64,000 bases of DNA from positions 1 to 64,000 of the forward strand of contig JAGVSM010005053.1 in NCBI GenBank assembly GCA_022494885.1. Direction: 5' to 3'. Shown piece by piece: positions 44,870 to 56,106 of this stretch; the stretch's first letter is position 1, and every line of letters begins with the position of its first letter. A program made the translations under genes and the position numbers. This stretch comes from Micrasema longulum (taxonomy: Eukaryota > Arthropoda > Insecta > Trichoptera > Brachycentridae). The notes under the pieces were generated by a model. That model made no database searches. It saw only the letters and a list, made by a program, of their open reading frames with translations, and was not told where the DNA came from.

Positions 44870-45835
44870 GTTTTGAGTATGTCACTGGCTGGATTTCCTT
44901 CCTATTTAAATCTAAATTTGTTGCAACAGAAAGGAACGATACTTGAAACATTGCTGATGAAACTAACCGGCATAAGAAGTATAAATATTTATAAATTGTT
45001 TTCAGGCGCTGCCTAGTAAATTAAATGGTTCAGTCGGATGAATCTCATCCACATTATAAAAGTTCCATCTCTTTTTCTTCACAAAAGTCAACAATGAAAG
45101 CATCCACCCCATTTCCAAAACTGTGTGTAAAGACTTGTGTCTTTCTTCAATTTCGTATATCAATATCAATTTTTTTAAAACCAATTAAGCAAAAATTTAA
45201 TATTCTTTTACAATCAAACCGCGAAAATAACAAAACAAAGAAACTTTGAAAGCTTTCATTGTACCCCTCACTGCAGTATTGTCAATTTGTGATCAATCAA
45301 ATACACATGGTCAGCACAATCACCTTTTTCTAATTTCCCAGTATGACAGTGAAGGAATACATTGTTAGTTCCAAATTGAGACCGCGACCGTATGCTCCAG
45401 ATCCCGCTTCAGAAAAGAAGAAGAACGTAGTAATACAAACAAATCAAACAACGACACAAAAACCCAAATACACATAGGAAACATTAGAATAATTTGTCCT
45501 ATACAACATGCACTCAAGCAACAAAAGAAAAATAATACGTATCTATACCGAATCACAGAGGAACTTCAAATTATCAAGACACCACTGGCAAAATCCTAAC
45601 ACAGATTCTAACATGATCCCTATCGAACTCAGTCAAAAAAACAAAAGTCAACAGATGGAAAAGTTGAGAAAATATGGATGTTTAAACATAGGCAGAATGG
45701 TAAATGTTACACAGTGTGTTGAGTGGACACTTAAATCAGCCAACGACAGGTCATAATCCCTGTAAATGCCTAGACTTCCATATTCCCTTCTCAAGAGTGT
45801 TTTCCTTCTCTGTTGCAACAAATTTAGAATAAATG
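44870..45835 (+). mobile_element. Foldback family D, copy 11, interrupted
   Basis: The left part runs from the inverted terminal module (CACTGGCTGGATTTCC) through TTTTCAGGCGCTGCCTAGTA and TCAGTCGGATGAATCTCATC to 45093. The right part resumes at 45641 with GATGGAAAAGTTGAGAAAAT, TACACAGTGTGTTGAGTGG and CTAGACTTCCATATTCCC. The 547 bp between them are a later insertion, as shown by a 13-bp duplication and by uninterrupted copies 2 and 14. Confidence 0.75.
45081..45653 (+). mobile_element. Retroposed insertion with 13-bp target-site duplication
   Basis: ACAAAAGTCAACA occurs at 45081-45093 and again at 45641-45653, flanking 547 bp whose 3' end is CAGTCAAAAAA. A 13-bp duplication plus an oligo-A end are the marks of LINE-mediated retroposition. 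Inside, a plus-strand frame open for about 75 codons (about 45375-45600) reads CSRSRFRKEEERSNTNK ... IRIICPIQHALKQQ ... YLYRITEELQIIKTPLAKS. It matches no family I recognise. It may be a retrocopy of a host transcript or an unrecognised SINE/LINE fragment. A further frame at 45025-45249 crosses the left junction and is not meaningful. Confidence 0.65.
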
Positions 45836-46754
45836 TAGTGTATGATTTATACGTGAAAATAAGTAAAATATTTCAATATAAATCGTGGTTATTTGAAACA
45901 AATATTTAAAGACTGAATATAACGATAAAATTATGGTTTATAACTCTTTTTTAAGTTAAAAAATTTTACTTAAATTACAATGTTTTACAATTTTCAAAAA
46001 ACTCATTAGATTGCGTTAAATTTAGAAAAGTGAGCAAATGAAATAATAACCCTTTTATCGTAATATGAAACAATTGTTGTTTAAATTACTTTTATTTAGA
46101 TAAATAAATCACTGATTTTAAAATACAGCTTGCCCACCACATACCGCACACCGCATACACGGAAAAGTTGCTAGTTGCCGAACGAGAGAAGCTGCCTGAA
46201 AGAGCTCTCTAGTAGCCTTAGCATCTTTGTGCTGAAGGAAGGTTATCCAGAAGTATTGATTTTTGAAGAAATTTGATATTAAAATACAGAGAAATAATAT
46301 TTTAATCTTTAAATCTTTACAAACCTCATTAGCTTTGACCTCTGTAATATTTTCTATTCCATAGGCGATTAAACCCAGGATCTCGGGTGTAATTCAATAC
46401 TCATGCACTTGCCAACCGGATACGTCGTAAAACGGATATAAAATATAGTAATGCGACAGTTAAACAAAGGCGATATTTGTTCCCATCAAAACTGACGCAA
46501 ATCCCGAGTAAGCTGGATACAGAATTCGGATTTGGGACGTCAACTGCGAATCCGAGGCTTTGAATTTTCGTCATTCGAGAATTGAGGAAAGTATATTATA
46601 TTACATTGTAGCGATCGCAGAACCAACCGCGGGAAAATTCCGTAAAAAAATTCAGTAAAACAATTTTAACAGCTGTATATTTTACAAAACATTTAAGTTT
46701 GAAAGTGAAAATTCTTGATGGAAGTTCATTCTAATTTATTATATAAATAAAATA
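45836..46754. other. Noncoding stretch
   Basis: The less AT-rich bits at 46120-46230 and 46360-46560 carry no motif. Nothing recognised. Confidence 0.5.
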
Positions 46755-46844
46755 CGAGTGATACTTTAATCCCAAATTTGGAATATCCAGTGAACGGCTT
46801 CATCGCTTTCGCGACATCTTCGAGACTGGTATTTTTATTAAGGA
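46755..46844 (-). mobile_element. Single GAAAC-core unit (solo copy of foldback 1)
   Basis: On the minus strand: ATACCAGTCTCGAAGATG, then a stem TCGC-GAAA-GCGA closed by a GNRA-type tetraloop, then TGAAGCCGTTCACTGG and AAAGTATCACTCGTATTT. The CCAGT and ACTGG segments flanking the core can pair. It matches both arms of 3962-4274 but has no inverted partner. Confidence 0.6.
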
Positions 46845-47069
46845 GCGTCCGATTGAGAGATTTTTAAGAGAGAAAGAAAAAGTAAAATAGGATATTATTT
46901 TTTATCCAAAATTTAAAAAAAAATACACAATTAAAAAATATATTAATATTGTTAGACAGTAAGGTGGGGGATGTCAAAAATAATGAATTTGAAATTAGTT
47001 TTTAAATTTCTATAACTGTTTTAACATGTCTACGGTCATCAAACAAAAAAAACATATGAAATTTTTTAA

Positions 47070-47195
47070 GGAATATAGATATGGGCAGAATGTGTAAAGT
47101 GGCTGCTTAAACCAGCCAATGATAGGTCATGATGCCTAGACTTCTACATATATTACCTTCTCTAAAATGTTCTTCATCTCTATTGTTAATATATT
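47070..47195 (+). mobile_element. Foldback family D, copy 12 (fragment)
   Basis: AAGGAATATAGATATGGGCA, GTGTAAAGTGGCTGCTTAAA, CCAGCCAATGATAGGTCATG and CCTTCTCTAAAATGTTCTTC in order. Terminal module absent. Confidence 0.6.
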
Positions 47196-48119
47196 AAAAT
47201 ATACTTGATTAAACTGCGCGCACATTTTCTTCAAAAGATAATTTTATTATATCATTTTTAATGAAGCATTTAATATATCGAAAAGAACAGAGAGTGAACT
47301 TAAATAATCTTTGAGTAGATATACAGTTTACGCATACTAAAAAGAAACACGGTGTAAATTGTATTTTTTTTATTTCGGTGACGTACGGATGTTTTCTAAA
47401 ATATTTAGTTGTTATTAAGAGACCGAAAATGCCCAGTAAAAAATGCTTAATACTACGAAAAAAACTACGATAATACTACGAAAAATGATAAGCATATAAT
47501 CCAAATAAAGAAAAGTTATATTGACTACAGATAGCGGTCGATTTTGAGGTCGTTTATTACTTGACTTTTTTTAAAAGTCGATTGTGGAGCTAAGTTAGTA
47601 CTTTCATCCTTTCGCTAAAGATCTAGGATAGTGTTCCCGCCAACACAAGACCGGATAAGCATTTGTACATGAGCGACACAAGCGCTAACGTTCGACTTCC
47701 GCTCGCATTAACGGGTTTGTCGGTGGAAGCGTATATTATGTAGCTTTTTCCCGCCTTTCCGGCGTCCATTTGGCGCGGATTTGTTCCTTTTCGGTCCAAC
47801 ATCCGAGGACTGATCGAATGAATTGTCCAGTGGAAAGCGAAATAAAAGCGCATTTGTAGAAAATCGATCAATTGGTCCCTATCTCCGTAAGGACGGATAA
47901 AGTTAGGTCAGAACTATCTAGGTCATAAAAGTTACTTTAAATGATTTCATTTGATCATTTAACTACGTGATAAATTAATTAAATATGTATAGAGATTTTT
48001 TTAAAAGCAACAGATTTTGTAAATACAATTATCAAAATCTGCGGTTTACCGAGAATATGTTATACAGCTCGTTGCTAAACTACATATGTAAAAAAAACTT
48101 CTTTTCTTTTTTCTTTCTT
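47196..48119. other. Noncoding; less AT-rich block at 47580-47900
   Basis: The 47580-47900 block is near 48% G+C, with an 82-codon minus-strand frame (47623-47871) lacking motifs. It could be an enhancer-like conserved block or an old element. Unassigned. Confidence 0.4.
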
Positions 48120-48235
48120 CTTTTCTTCTTTTCTTTTTTTTTTTTTTTTTTTAATGTTTTAAACTATTCTTTTATTGTAATATTTAAACCTTATAAATTG
48201 TATACATGGACAATGTCCGTTAATAAATAAATAAA
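48120..48235 (+). mobile_element. LINE 3' end, 5'-truncated
   Basis: From TTAAACTATTCTTTTATTGT through TTATAAATTGTATACATGGA to CAATGTCCGTTAATAAATAA, it is almost identical to 12570-12650. A long T run precedes it. A very short 5'-truncated insertion of the same family. Confidence 0.75.
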
Positions 48236-48329
48236 AACCTATTTAAGATAAACCTATTTAAGATAAACCTTCAGAAATAACCTAAATTATAATGCGCTTC
48301 AAATACTATTTCAAGAGGTACGCATTTAT

Positions 48330-48960
48330 TTAAAAAAAATTATATATACGGCCTAAGCCAATTACAACAGTTACATGAAGAAACATAAATTCTGTATACA
48401 TAAATGAAACTAAGTAGCAAAGACGAACAAGGGAAAAACAATAATTATATACAATATATTCATAAAAACGAAAGACATGATACTTCGAGCTAAACCATAC
48501 CAATCCAACTTTATCCCACACTGTTTGGTCGCGAAAAGAACTACAAAAAACCAAAAGATCTATCCCAAAGAATTCCAAGTCGTGTGATGAATCGACTAAT
48601 CTACACATTCTGGACATTGGGGCATGAAAACTAAAGTGGCTATTAGAAGATTTAATAAATAACAGATTTTGACTTTTGGTGACATGGTTGAGAACATGAA
48701 AATAAATTGATTGCAACAGAGATGGGACATCAATTATAGCATTAAATATTTTGAAAATGCATATAAGGTCCACCTCAGTTCTACGTCTCTCCAATGATAA
48801 CAGATTAAGAGATTGCTGTATTTCAAAATAGGAATAATTACCTCTTTGTAATCCGAGCAACCGTGCCACTTTTCTGAGAAAACGGTGTTGGACAGACTCG
48901 ATAAGGTCAATATGAGTCCTGTAGAATGGAGCATATCTGAGTTATTTTGGTATTTTACAA
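48330..48960 (-). pseudogene. Non-LTR reverse transcriptase C-terminus
   Basis: A minus-strand frame from about 48960, continuing across a frameshift near 48870, encodes YRTHIDLIESVQHRFLRKVA and RLLGLQRGNYSYFEIQQSLN. These are followed by LSLERRRTEVDLICIFKIFN, AIIDVPSLLQSI and, at the end, SFHAPMSRMCRLVDSSHDLE. These are the same ordered motifs as in the LINE at 12115 (GNYSY, RRT-D, IIDVPSLL, PM-R-CR-V-S), but diverged, so the two belong to related subfamilies. After DLEFF the frame reads into unrelated sequence. The copy is truncated at its 5' side near 48960. Confidence 0.75.
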
Positions 48961-48997
48961 TGAATCCATTTGGGATTTTTTTTAAAAATGTGAGTTG

Positions 48998-49135
48998 CGA
49001 TATTATTGACCTTGCTTAACATGTACAAGGTTTATATTTCACAATGAGATTTTGTTTCCTGGCTATCTACATCTAAGAAGTTTTGGAAAAGGAGAAAATT
49101 CCGGCTGTGGACCTCAATAGGAATTTCTATGAATT
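48998..49135 (-). repeat. Dispersed repeat I, copy 2
   Basis: On the minus strand GAGGTCCACAGCCGGAATTT, CTCCTTTTCCAAAAC and GAAATATAAACCTTGTACAT, then AAGCAAGGTCAATAATATCG, match 8255-8340. This copy has about 30 extra bases in the middle. Confidence 0.6.
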
Positions 49136-49977
49136 TACTAATTACCACAGAAAATAGAAGCTGGACTATTGTTAGACACCGGGATTAAAATATTAGAAAA
49201 CTATATTTTTAAATATTTTGAGGAAAATGGGAATGCCTTGACTTCCTTATGGCGGATTCTCGTAGAAGTCTAGTAGAAAACCAAAAAAATTTGAACTTAC
49301 TTAAAATTAATTTAATTTTATAAATCAGAACTCAAAAAACCCTTTAACTCGATGAATAAACAAATAAAAATTTCCTTTTTTTTTTTCAAACTGTGAATGT
49401 GGCAGGTAAGGATGCTTTAATGTAACGATTTACGATTACAATTTTCATAAAATATAAACGTGATCTAGATGAATTTCGAGTAAATTTATGTTGCCTGGAT
49501 CTTTCTGTTTAATTAAATGCTTTTCCTCAATTCGAGTGATTACTTTCCGTAATAAGTTTAAGTGGTATGAAATTAAAATGCTTTTGGATTGCTCCGGGCG
49601 ATGTTCACGCCGGTCGCCATTTAATGATGGTATAGGGCTTGTACCTGAGCTGTGTACTGAACTCTACACAGATATACGAGGGTAGTAGGTCCTGTCATTT
49701 CACGCTTTACTGTTTACGTCATCATTCTAACGTCACCCGCGAGCAATGATCTTTAAATGCAATATTCAGACCAATTACAGCGGTGTACGGTGGTGCTACG
49801 GTGCCTAATAGACAGAGTAAATAACCTATATTGTATGTATGTTAAAGTATATTACATATTAAGGCGCTATGATTTTTCCGGATGCAGAATTTTGGTTATA
49901 TTCCGGTTTTTATTTATTAAGGTTTTCGAACATCGAGGGCAAATGATTTTTATTGTACAAAAGTCTACACTTGTTTA
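49136..49977. other. Noncoding; less AT-rich block at 49590-49760
   Basis: Frames 49488-49685 and 49757-49984 have no motif. Nothing assigned. Confidence 0.45.
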
Positions 49978-50150
49978 TTTATAAATGTGTAAAATCCACA
50001 TTAAGTTTTGAGTTAAACGTCTATCGGTTTCGAGGTTACTTTTTCTTCATCGGGAGTTAAATTCCTGATGATAAAGTAGTAACCTCGAAACCGGTCGACA
50101 TACAAATCATAAGTTAAAGTGGTTTTTACGAATGTATAAATAAATAACCT
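49978..50150. mobile_element. Head-to-head inverted pair with CTGATGA ... GAAAC core (foldback 3)
   Basis: The plus-strand unit begins at 50062 with CCTGATGATAAAGTAGTAAC, CTCGAAACCGGTCGAC, TAAGTTAAAGTGG and ends near TGTATAAATAAATAA. The minus-strand unit from 50056 reads CCGATGAAGAAAAAGTAACC, CTCGAAACCGATAGAC, AACTTAATGTGG and also ends at ATAAATAAA. The two start 5 bp apart and point outward. CTGATGA and GAAA are the two invariant strands of the hammerhead ribozyme core, and CCGGTC supplies a short stem followed by a GTC-type triplet. Stem II pairing is weak here. Confidence 0.65.
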
Positions 50151-50424
50151 TTAAATGTTATACGAGTACCACAAAGTTTGTATTACCAAATGTTTTTGAT
50201 ATAAAAAAATAATATTCTATATTATAATGCGAAAATACATCTAACGAAAAAGAAAAAAAATATATTAAAGATAACATTTTCAAAATACGTTACGCGTTAC
50301 ACAGAAGAAAAAAAGTATTACAACAAGTAAAAAATCATGCAAAAGGATGTTGGTAATACATAATATTTGTGTAAAATTGAATGTAAGTAATACTTCGACG
50401 CAATTTTTTTAAAAAGGTTGTTTT

Positions 50425-50605
50425 TCAAAATATTACGACAGAGATGGAGAGCATTTAAGAGAAGGGAATATAGAGGTCTTGGTATAACCAGGGCTTATAT
50501 CCTGTCAGTGGCATATGATTTCTATCCTTTGTAGATTTTTGTGAAGTTAAGGAACTGAAATCTTTATTGATGTAGGCAACGCCTGAAAACAATTTTTATA
50601 CCAGT
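50425..50605 (-). mobile_element. Foldback family D, copy 13
   Basis: ATTACGACAGAGATGGAGAG, AGAGAAGGGAATATAGAGGT, CAGGGCTTATATCCTGTCAG, then GATTTTTGTGAAGTTAAGGA and GGCAACGCCTGAAAACAATT. The palindromic centre is deleted. Confidence 0.65.
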
Positions 50606-51650
50606 TGATTTGATGTTGTGTGTCAACAATTCTTTAAACAAACTTAATATAGAGGTTGTGTATCTATGTTTTGTGTATGTATGCGCTCTTTTTTATTATA
50701 ATGGTAAATACCTCGAATAAACATAATTAAATTCTAAGTTTATGAACGAATGTATGAAACAAAAAATATTAATATGGACCGACCAACTAAAGTTAAATAA
50801 AAAAAATACCGCTTTTCATAAATACGTATGTTTTTCTAAAATATATCAACAACTTAAATGGTCATCTCACAAAAGCCTAACTAAAACGCATTGCTATTTT
50901 TATATATCATTAAATTTGGCACAATTTTTAGGAACTATAGATAATTTAGATTTTTTAGGAGCATCAAATATTTGGCATATTTTTTACTTTAAAAAAATTT
51001 TGATGGGTTTTTCCCATAATTTGGTATTAAATAATCGCTTTTTTTTTTATTCAAGACAAAATAAAAAAAAATGAAGACGCCTTAACGATTCGTAAAAGCA
51101 CGTAATATGTTTCGCAAATGGGGCAAAGGTTGTTTCCAAGCTGGGAAAACGCGGGAAACTTGTAACGGAATTAAAAGTTAAATTACCACCCGCCAGGAGG
51201 CGCTAATGATAATTTGGCAATTTTAATTTGTAGAACACTGTACTTAAAAACGTAAGGCAAAATTAGCGTTTCGGCCAACCGTAGCAAGACCTAGAATTGC
51301 TTGCGAGAAAATAAACGAATTTGGTTTACCGATTTTAGACAATTTTTTTCGAAGAACGAAAAAATACACCACTATGGCTGTTGCCATTTCGGCGCTTATT
51401 GGATTATCGGGAACTACTTAAAACATTAAGCGTGTGTTCACAATTTGTTGCATAAGTAATTTATCCAACTAATTCACATTATTAATTTTTTATTTAAATT
51501 AATAAGCATTTTTACACTTAAAACATTTAAGCGCTTAAATATATAAATACATATTTACAGTTACTTTAATCCTACTAGGTCACTTTTTGTGGCTTGTTGG
51601 TGAGATTTATATTTATATAATATTACAAGTAAATCTCTAAAAATGTTAGG
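50606..51650. other. Noncoding stretch
   Basis: The 110-codon frame 50742-51074 is Lys/Phe/Asn/Leu-rich, has no motif and fits AT-driven chance. Nothing else recognised. Confidence 0.5.
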
Positions 51651-52040
51651 TTATTTTTTGTGAAAATCACCTCAAGGGCGCTGTACAATAAATAAATAAA
51701 TATCCCAGCACGTTTTGCAGCCACAGAGCGCGTGGACGGTAAGGATTCTAGTTCATCGTTTTCAGTTAAGATCAATTTAAATTATAACTGATAAGAGTTT
51801 GATAACAGCGTGTCTTGCAGCTACAGAGCGCATGGACGGTAGGAAATCTAGTCCCCATTTACACGTTTTAAAAATTGACATCAAAGTAAAAGGTTTTAAT
51901 GAAATAAAAAAAATAATAAAAAGGTGTAAGATTACAACACTTTCTGCACCTAACAAGTGCATGGACGGTTGAAATCTAGACCCCATTTACAAAATTTAGT
52001 TATTTTATAGTTAATAACATTTACATATGGAAGCTAGATT
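51651..52040 (-). repeat. Family C SINE-like repeat, copy 3, with three internal modules
   Basis: After the shared tail (AAAATCACCTCAAGGGCGCT on plus), a module with CTACAGAGCGCATGGACGG and AAATCTAG appears three times, at about 51714-51750, 51811-51858 and 51937-51987. The spacing is about 100-125 bp, so this copy has one more module than 22323 and 34056. The tail is homologous to the CR1/L2 LINE 3' end. Confidence 0.65.
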
Positions 52041-52309
52041 ACCAATCGTCGTGCATTGAGTGGTGCATAAGGTACGGAGTTCCCCTTTTTGTATTAAGTC
52101 GTGGTATTTTATTTTGGATTTTTATAGCTCTAACATTGTGGTTCATTGTTAATGTTGATTTGTTTTTTGTTAATGTTTTTTGAATGGGAAAAACATCGCT
52201 GCTATTTAAAATAAGAATATGAGTGAAAAACAAGTGAGATGTCTTGCCAAAACTGGTCAGTTGTGAAAATAAAAAGTGGTTCATAAAACAAAGCTATTTT
52301 ATTTATGCC

Positions 52310-52490
52310 TCTAAAAAAAAGAAGCGTATCTTAACCATTTATTACATGACAGTACAGCTAGTACAGGCACAATGAAGTATTGAAATTTAAACAACTTTTC
52401 AAAACAGTACATCACGCCCACCTTGCCAGGAGTCGAACCCAGGACCTCAAGAATGGTAGGCAAACGCGTCAACCAGTATACAACAAGGCA
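52310..52490 (-). repeat. tRNA-derived SINE (family G) with intact B box
   Basis: On the minus strand TTGACGCGTTTGCCTACCAT is followed by a perfect-looking B box in GGTCCTGGGTTCGACTCC. A G-type tail (GTGCATTGAGTGGTGCATAA on plus) lies further left at about 52048-52080, so the full insertion may span 52048-52490. This is the best-preserved RNA polymerase III promoter in the window. Confidence 0.65.
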
Positions 52491-53154
52491 GACTCATATC
52501 TACTCGATTGCCTTATTCAGGATTTTTATCTAAGAGCAGCCATCGAGTCGAAAATACTGCAGGGTTCTGGTTTTATTTTACACACATAACTGTATTCTTT
52601 ATCTGTCGGGACACGGAGAAAAAATATTTAAATAAAATACAATATTTAAAAAAAATCTTGGGTTTGTAAATTGATAAATTGTGAATGTTTAGTACAAGTT
52701 CAGTCGCATTGGTGCCGGTAGGCGGCCCTAGGGACGGACGCCATTTGTCACCGCTTTTGGCGCGCAATTTACCACCATTTTGTTAACACGTCACAATATT
52801 TGCCCGCAAAGTGAAGGCGGGAAAATTTTGTACGAAATTAAAATTATCACCGACATTGACCGATGATTAAACATGTTATCGATAGATGTTTTGTGTTGCG
52901 TTGTTCAAAAATACAGGTAAATATAAAAACTAATTAAATATATCTGTATTCTTAGAAGACAAACCACGGAGGTCTACTTTTTGCCGTTTTCAGGGTAAAA
53001 TGCAGAAGTTATCGCGATAAGCCATTTTATACTTGAATTAAACACCAAAGTCCACTTTTGTCGTAAAATTGTTAAATTTTTTTAAGTTCAAATAAAAATT
53101 TAAAGTCCACTTTGTTTTAATGCTAATGCCCTTCAGATGTGCTATTTTAATACG
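52491..53154. other. Noncoding stretch
   Basis: No gene or element recognised; less AT-rich around 52700-52860. Confidence 0.5.
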
Positions 53155-53520
53155 TAATAATATTAAACAATGCGATTATGTCCAAATGTATGCAGACAGG
53201 CTGGATTTCCTCCCTAGGGAGTTATTCAGATCTAAAAAGAAGAAGTATAAAAATTGGAAAATTGTTTTCAGGCATTGCCTAGTAGGTGAATTGGTTCAGC
53301 CGGATGAATCTCAGCCACATAACAAAGGTTTCAGCTTTTTAACTTCACTAAGTGAAGAGTTAAGACAATGTGGATGTTTAAACACAGGCAGAATGATTAA
53401 TGTTACACAGAGTGTATAGTGGCCACCTAAATCAGTAAATGACAGGTCATAAGCCCTGTAAATGTCTAGACTTCAATATCCCCCCCCAAAAATGTTTTCC
53501 CTCTCTTGCAACTAATGTAG
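53155..53520 (+). mobile_element. Foldback family D, copy 14 (long form)
   Basis: Inverted terminal module (TGGATTTCCTCCCTAGGGAG), GTATAAAAATTGGAAAATTG, CAGGCATTGCCTAGTAGG, CAGCCGGATGAATCTCAGCC, AAAGGTTTCAGCTTTTTAAC, TACACAGAGTGTATAGTGG and GTCATAAGCCCTGTAAATG. It is complete internally and shows the uninterrupted site corresponding to the insertion in copy 11. Confidence 0.75.
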
Positions 53521-53984
53521 ATCTGTACTATTATTAATTAAAAATTCAATATTTTACATTGAAAGTTTTTTATGAGTTGAAATTATAACGTTTAGTGTGA
53601 CTCCTGTGATTTATCATTTTCGGTACAGATATAAACATAAATATGTTTCTACTATTTTTGAAATAACCTTAATTTAAAATACTCGTAGGTGGTAAATGAA
53701 CCAAATAAAACATTAAAAATATAATTATGCTCAATTTTAGGCCGGGGAGGAGCTTACAAGACAAAATTACGTCCACTTTTGATTGCCCAAAAACATCGCT
53801 GTAATTATAAAAAAAGCCTAGAACTTACCCTTTAAATTGAATTTTTAAAGAACTAGATATCTTCAACTAATGACATGTATTATTTATTTTTCTAATAATA
53901 GATGCTTTAGAAAAATAATAGAAATTGTACATCCCTAAAAGAAAAAAAAACACTAATTTACAAAATTCTCGAAACTCTATATTT
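53521..53984. other. AT-rich noncoding stretch
   Basis: Nothing recognised. Confidence 0.55.
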
Positions 53985-54420
53985 CTATATAATTTACCTT
54001 TACACAGATGTTACACATCTGTGGATTCAAATAATTATTCATATGCTGGGAATAAAAACTTTAATAATCTTCGAAAAATCCTTCAATCTCAGTTTATCTT
54101 TAATTATATTTTAATTTGATGTACATATTAAGATGTACCGTTTTTAAAGTGAGTCCTATTTTTTGATTAAATGTGGCGTATATTAATGAAATTCTTGATA
54201 AAATTGTATTAAAAATCCTTTAGAATTTTCATGTTAATACCCCGGAATTAGTAAGGGTTTACTTACAAAGACGGTTGTCTCTTTGTACTGAGAGACAAGA
54301 ATTTAAGTTTCAGCAATTTTTCTTCGCAAGAACAAAAAATGATCAAACAGCCCTATCTGGAGCGTCCGTTGAATTCTTTCAGGATTCCCTTAAAATCTCG
54401 AGCGAATTCCTTCGCAAAGC
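53985..54420 (+). pseudogene. Possible degenerate non-LTR reverse transcriptase tail
   Basis: A first frame reads SNNYSYAGNKNFNNL (compare GDNYSYADIKSMLNI at 12200). A second frame from about 54240 reads NTPELVRVYLQRRLSLCTER and FFFARTKNDQTALSGASVEF, similar in layout to the R-TNYG-NSP tail of LINEs. The similarity is weak and could be coincidental. Confidence 0.3.
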
Positions 54421-54879
54421 TTGCCAAATTCCGTAAAAAACTCTTTAGCCATATTTGAATGCGTCCTTGGGCATATAATTATATTCATTGTAATTTCGGG
54501 GACTGGCTTTCGCGGGCAACACAATAGTATGAGACTCATTACCAGCGAGGAAGAAAGTACGACGGCTCGAAAAGAAATGTCAAATATTCGCGGTAATTGC
54601 GCGGGACTTAAAATGGCGGTTTCACGTTTGGCGGGAATTTTCTCGTGTAAGAACTAAGATGGCGACTGGAAAACAGTTTTCTATTAGGAGTTTTTTGGGG
54701 CGCCTTAAAAGCTGACATTAAGAACAAAACAGAAGGATCGCGAATCGTTTAAATCGGTATTTAAACGATTTGTCATTATCAAATAATCGTTTTATTTAAA
54801 TACCCATGAAATTAATTTTATTCAAGTTTGTGACATCTGAACTCAATAAATTTTATCTAGATGTTTAAACATTTTTCAT
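54421..54879. other. Noncoding; less AT-rich block at 54440-54680
   Basis: The block has two AAGATGGCG/AAAATGGCGG motifs (54611, 54656) and a 78-codon frame (54421-54657) without known domains. It may be regulatory; unassigned. Confidence 0.4.
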
Positions 54880-55075
54880 TGTTTAAACTGCAGCAAACCA
54901 TTGCGGCGTTTGCCGCAAGGCCAGGCAGAGAATATAACGCAATATCACTCTTTCTTTGCATACAGACATTGCTTTCTCTACATTCATACAAATTATAATG
55001 CACGCGCGTATCTTTAAGTATTTTTGGATTCGGTAATACCATGTCTTTTTTAGTATTCTTTGTCTCATTTATAAC
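54880..55075 (-). pseudogene. RTE-like LINE C-terminal remnant, copy 4
   Basis: The minus strand reads RQRILKKTWYYRIQKYLK, then ACIIICMNVEKAMSVCKERV and ILRYILCLALRQTPQW. This aligns in order with GRPRKTWHDQI ... CMNVEEAR-VCKDR of the copies at 33538 and 39277, with many substitutions. It is an old fragment. Confidence 0.65.
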
Positions 55076-56058
55076 ATATTTATAAACGAAGATTTTTTCA
55101 TTATTTTATTCAAATATAAAAGGAATGCTGGGTCTATAGCATCGTTTCGGGGGATGGCGATGACTTTTGTTAAAAAAGAAACATCTATATGGGTAGAGTG
55201 TCATCGAAAAGCGTGGTTAAGTCAATTTCATCGATTCTTTCAATTTATTTTTAAAAAAAACGCAAAGGACAGTTGAAAATTTGAGAATTAAGGTAAAAGT
55301 TTTACACCGCTATTGAAATGTTTACTAATTAGACATTTTCCATAGTTCATTTATTAAAAAGTTCAAGCGTTTAATATCGTAATATGCAATTAACAGATAA
55401 ATTACCAAAAACATAATTATTCAAACTGAGTATTTTATCAAATACGTTGATATTATTCAAAATGTACACGAAATTTGGTAGATACAAAAACTTATCGATT
55501 TAATCGCATAATTATAGATCCAATTTGAAATTTCAAACCGATTGATTACCTTTTGATTTGATGATTTAGAATGCAATAACAGTGCATTGTTTTAATTGAA
55601 ATTTAATTGCGCACGGGATGCGTTTCGATAAAATGATCGTAGTACGGAGCTATTGAAGCAAGAATACAGTGAATAATTACATTACTACAATATACAATGT
55701 TTTGACTTAATAATGAGGAAATAAAACACAAGAATATATTTATTTTTAAATACATATTCTTGTTAATTGAAGAGTTGAAATATTCATTTATTTCAGCGCA
55801 TGAAAATACCATAACTTTATTTTTCATAAAACGACATGCCTAAAATCAAAAATTAAACTGTTCTGTTGTAAACAATCCTGAAACAAGCTTTTCGCTGTCT
55901 AAAAAGGATAATGATTTTACCCGTTACTTAAAAAATGAACGAAGCACAAAAATAAAAATATGGCAGGGTTTTTGCATTTTTAAAAAAATATTGAAATTAA
56001 TAGAAAAAACAAATATTTGCATTTTCATGATACAACCAAAAATTAAAATTATTGTGAC
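55076..56058. other. AT-rich noncoding stretch
   Basis: Nothing recognised; frame 55603-55827 (minus) has no motif. Confidence 0.55.
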
Positions 56059-56106
56059 CATTTTCAAGGAGTTGGAAATAATTCACTATAAGCAAATGGG
56101 AATCAA
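56059..56106 (-). repeat. SINE J body fragment
   Basis: CCATTTTCAAGGAGTTGGAA and AAATGGGAATCAAGTTTA match the body segment at 718-770, without the tRNA-like head. Confidence 0.45.

Noticed and set aside
50742..51074. 110-codon plus-strand frame
   Set aside because: Lys/Phe/Asn-rich, no domain, no neighbour context; expected by chance at this AT content.
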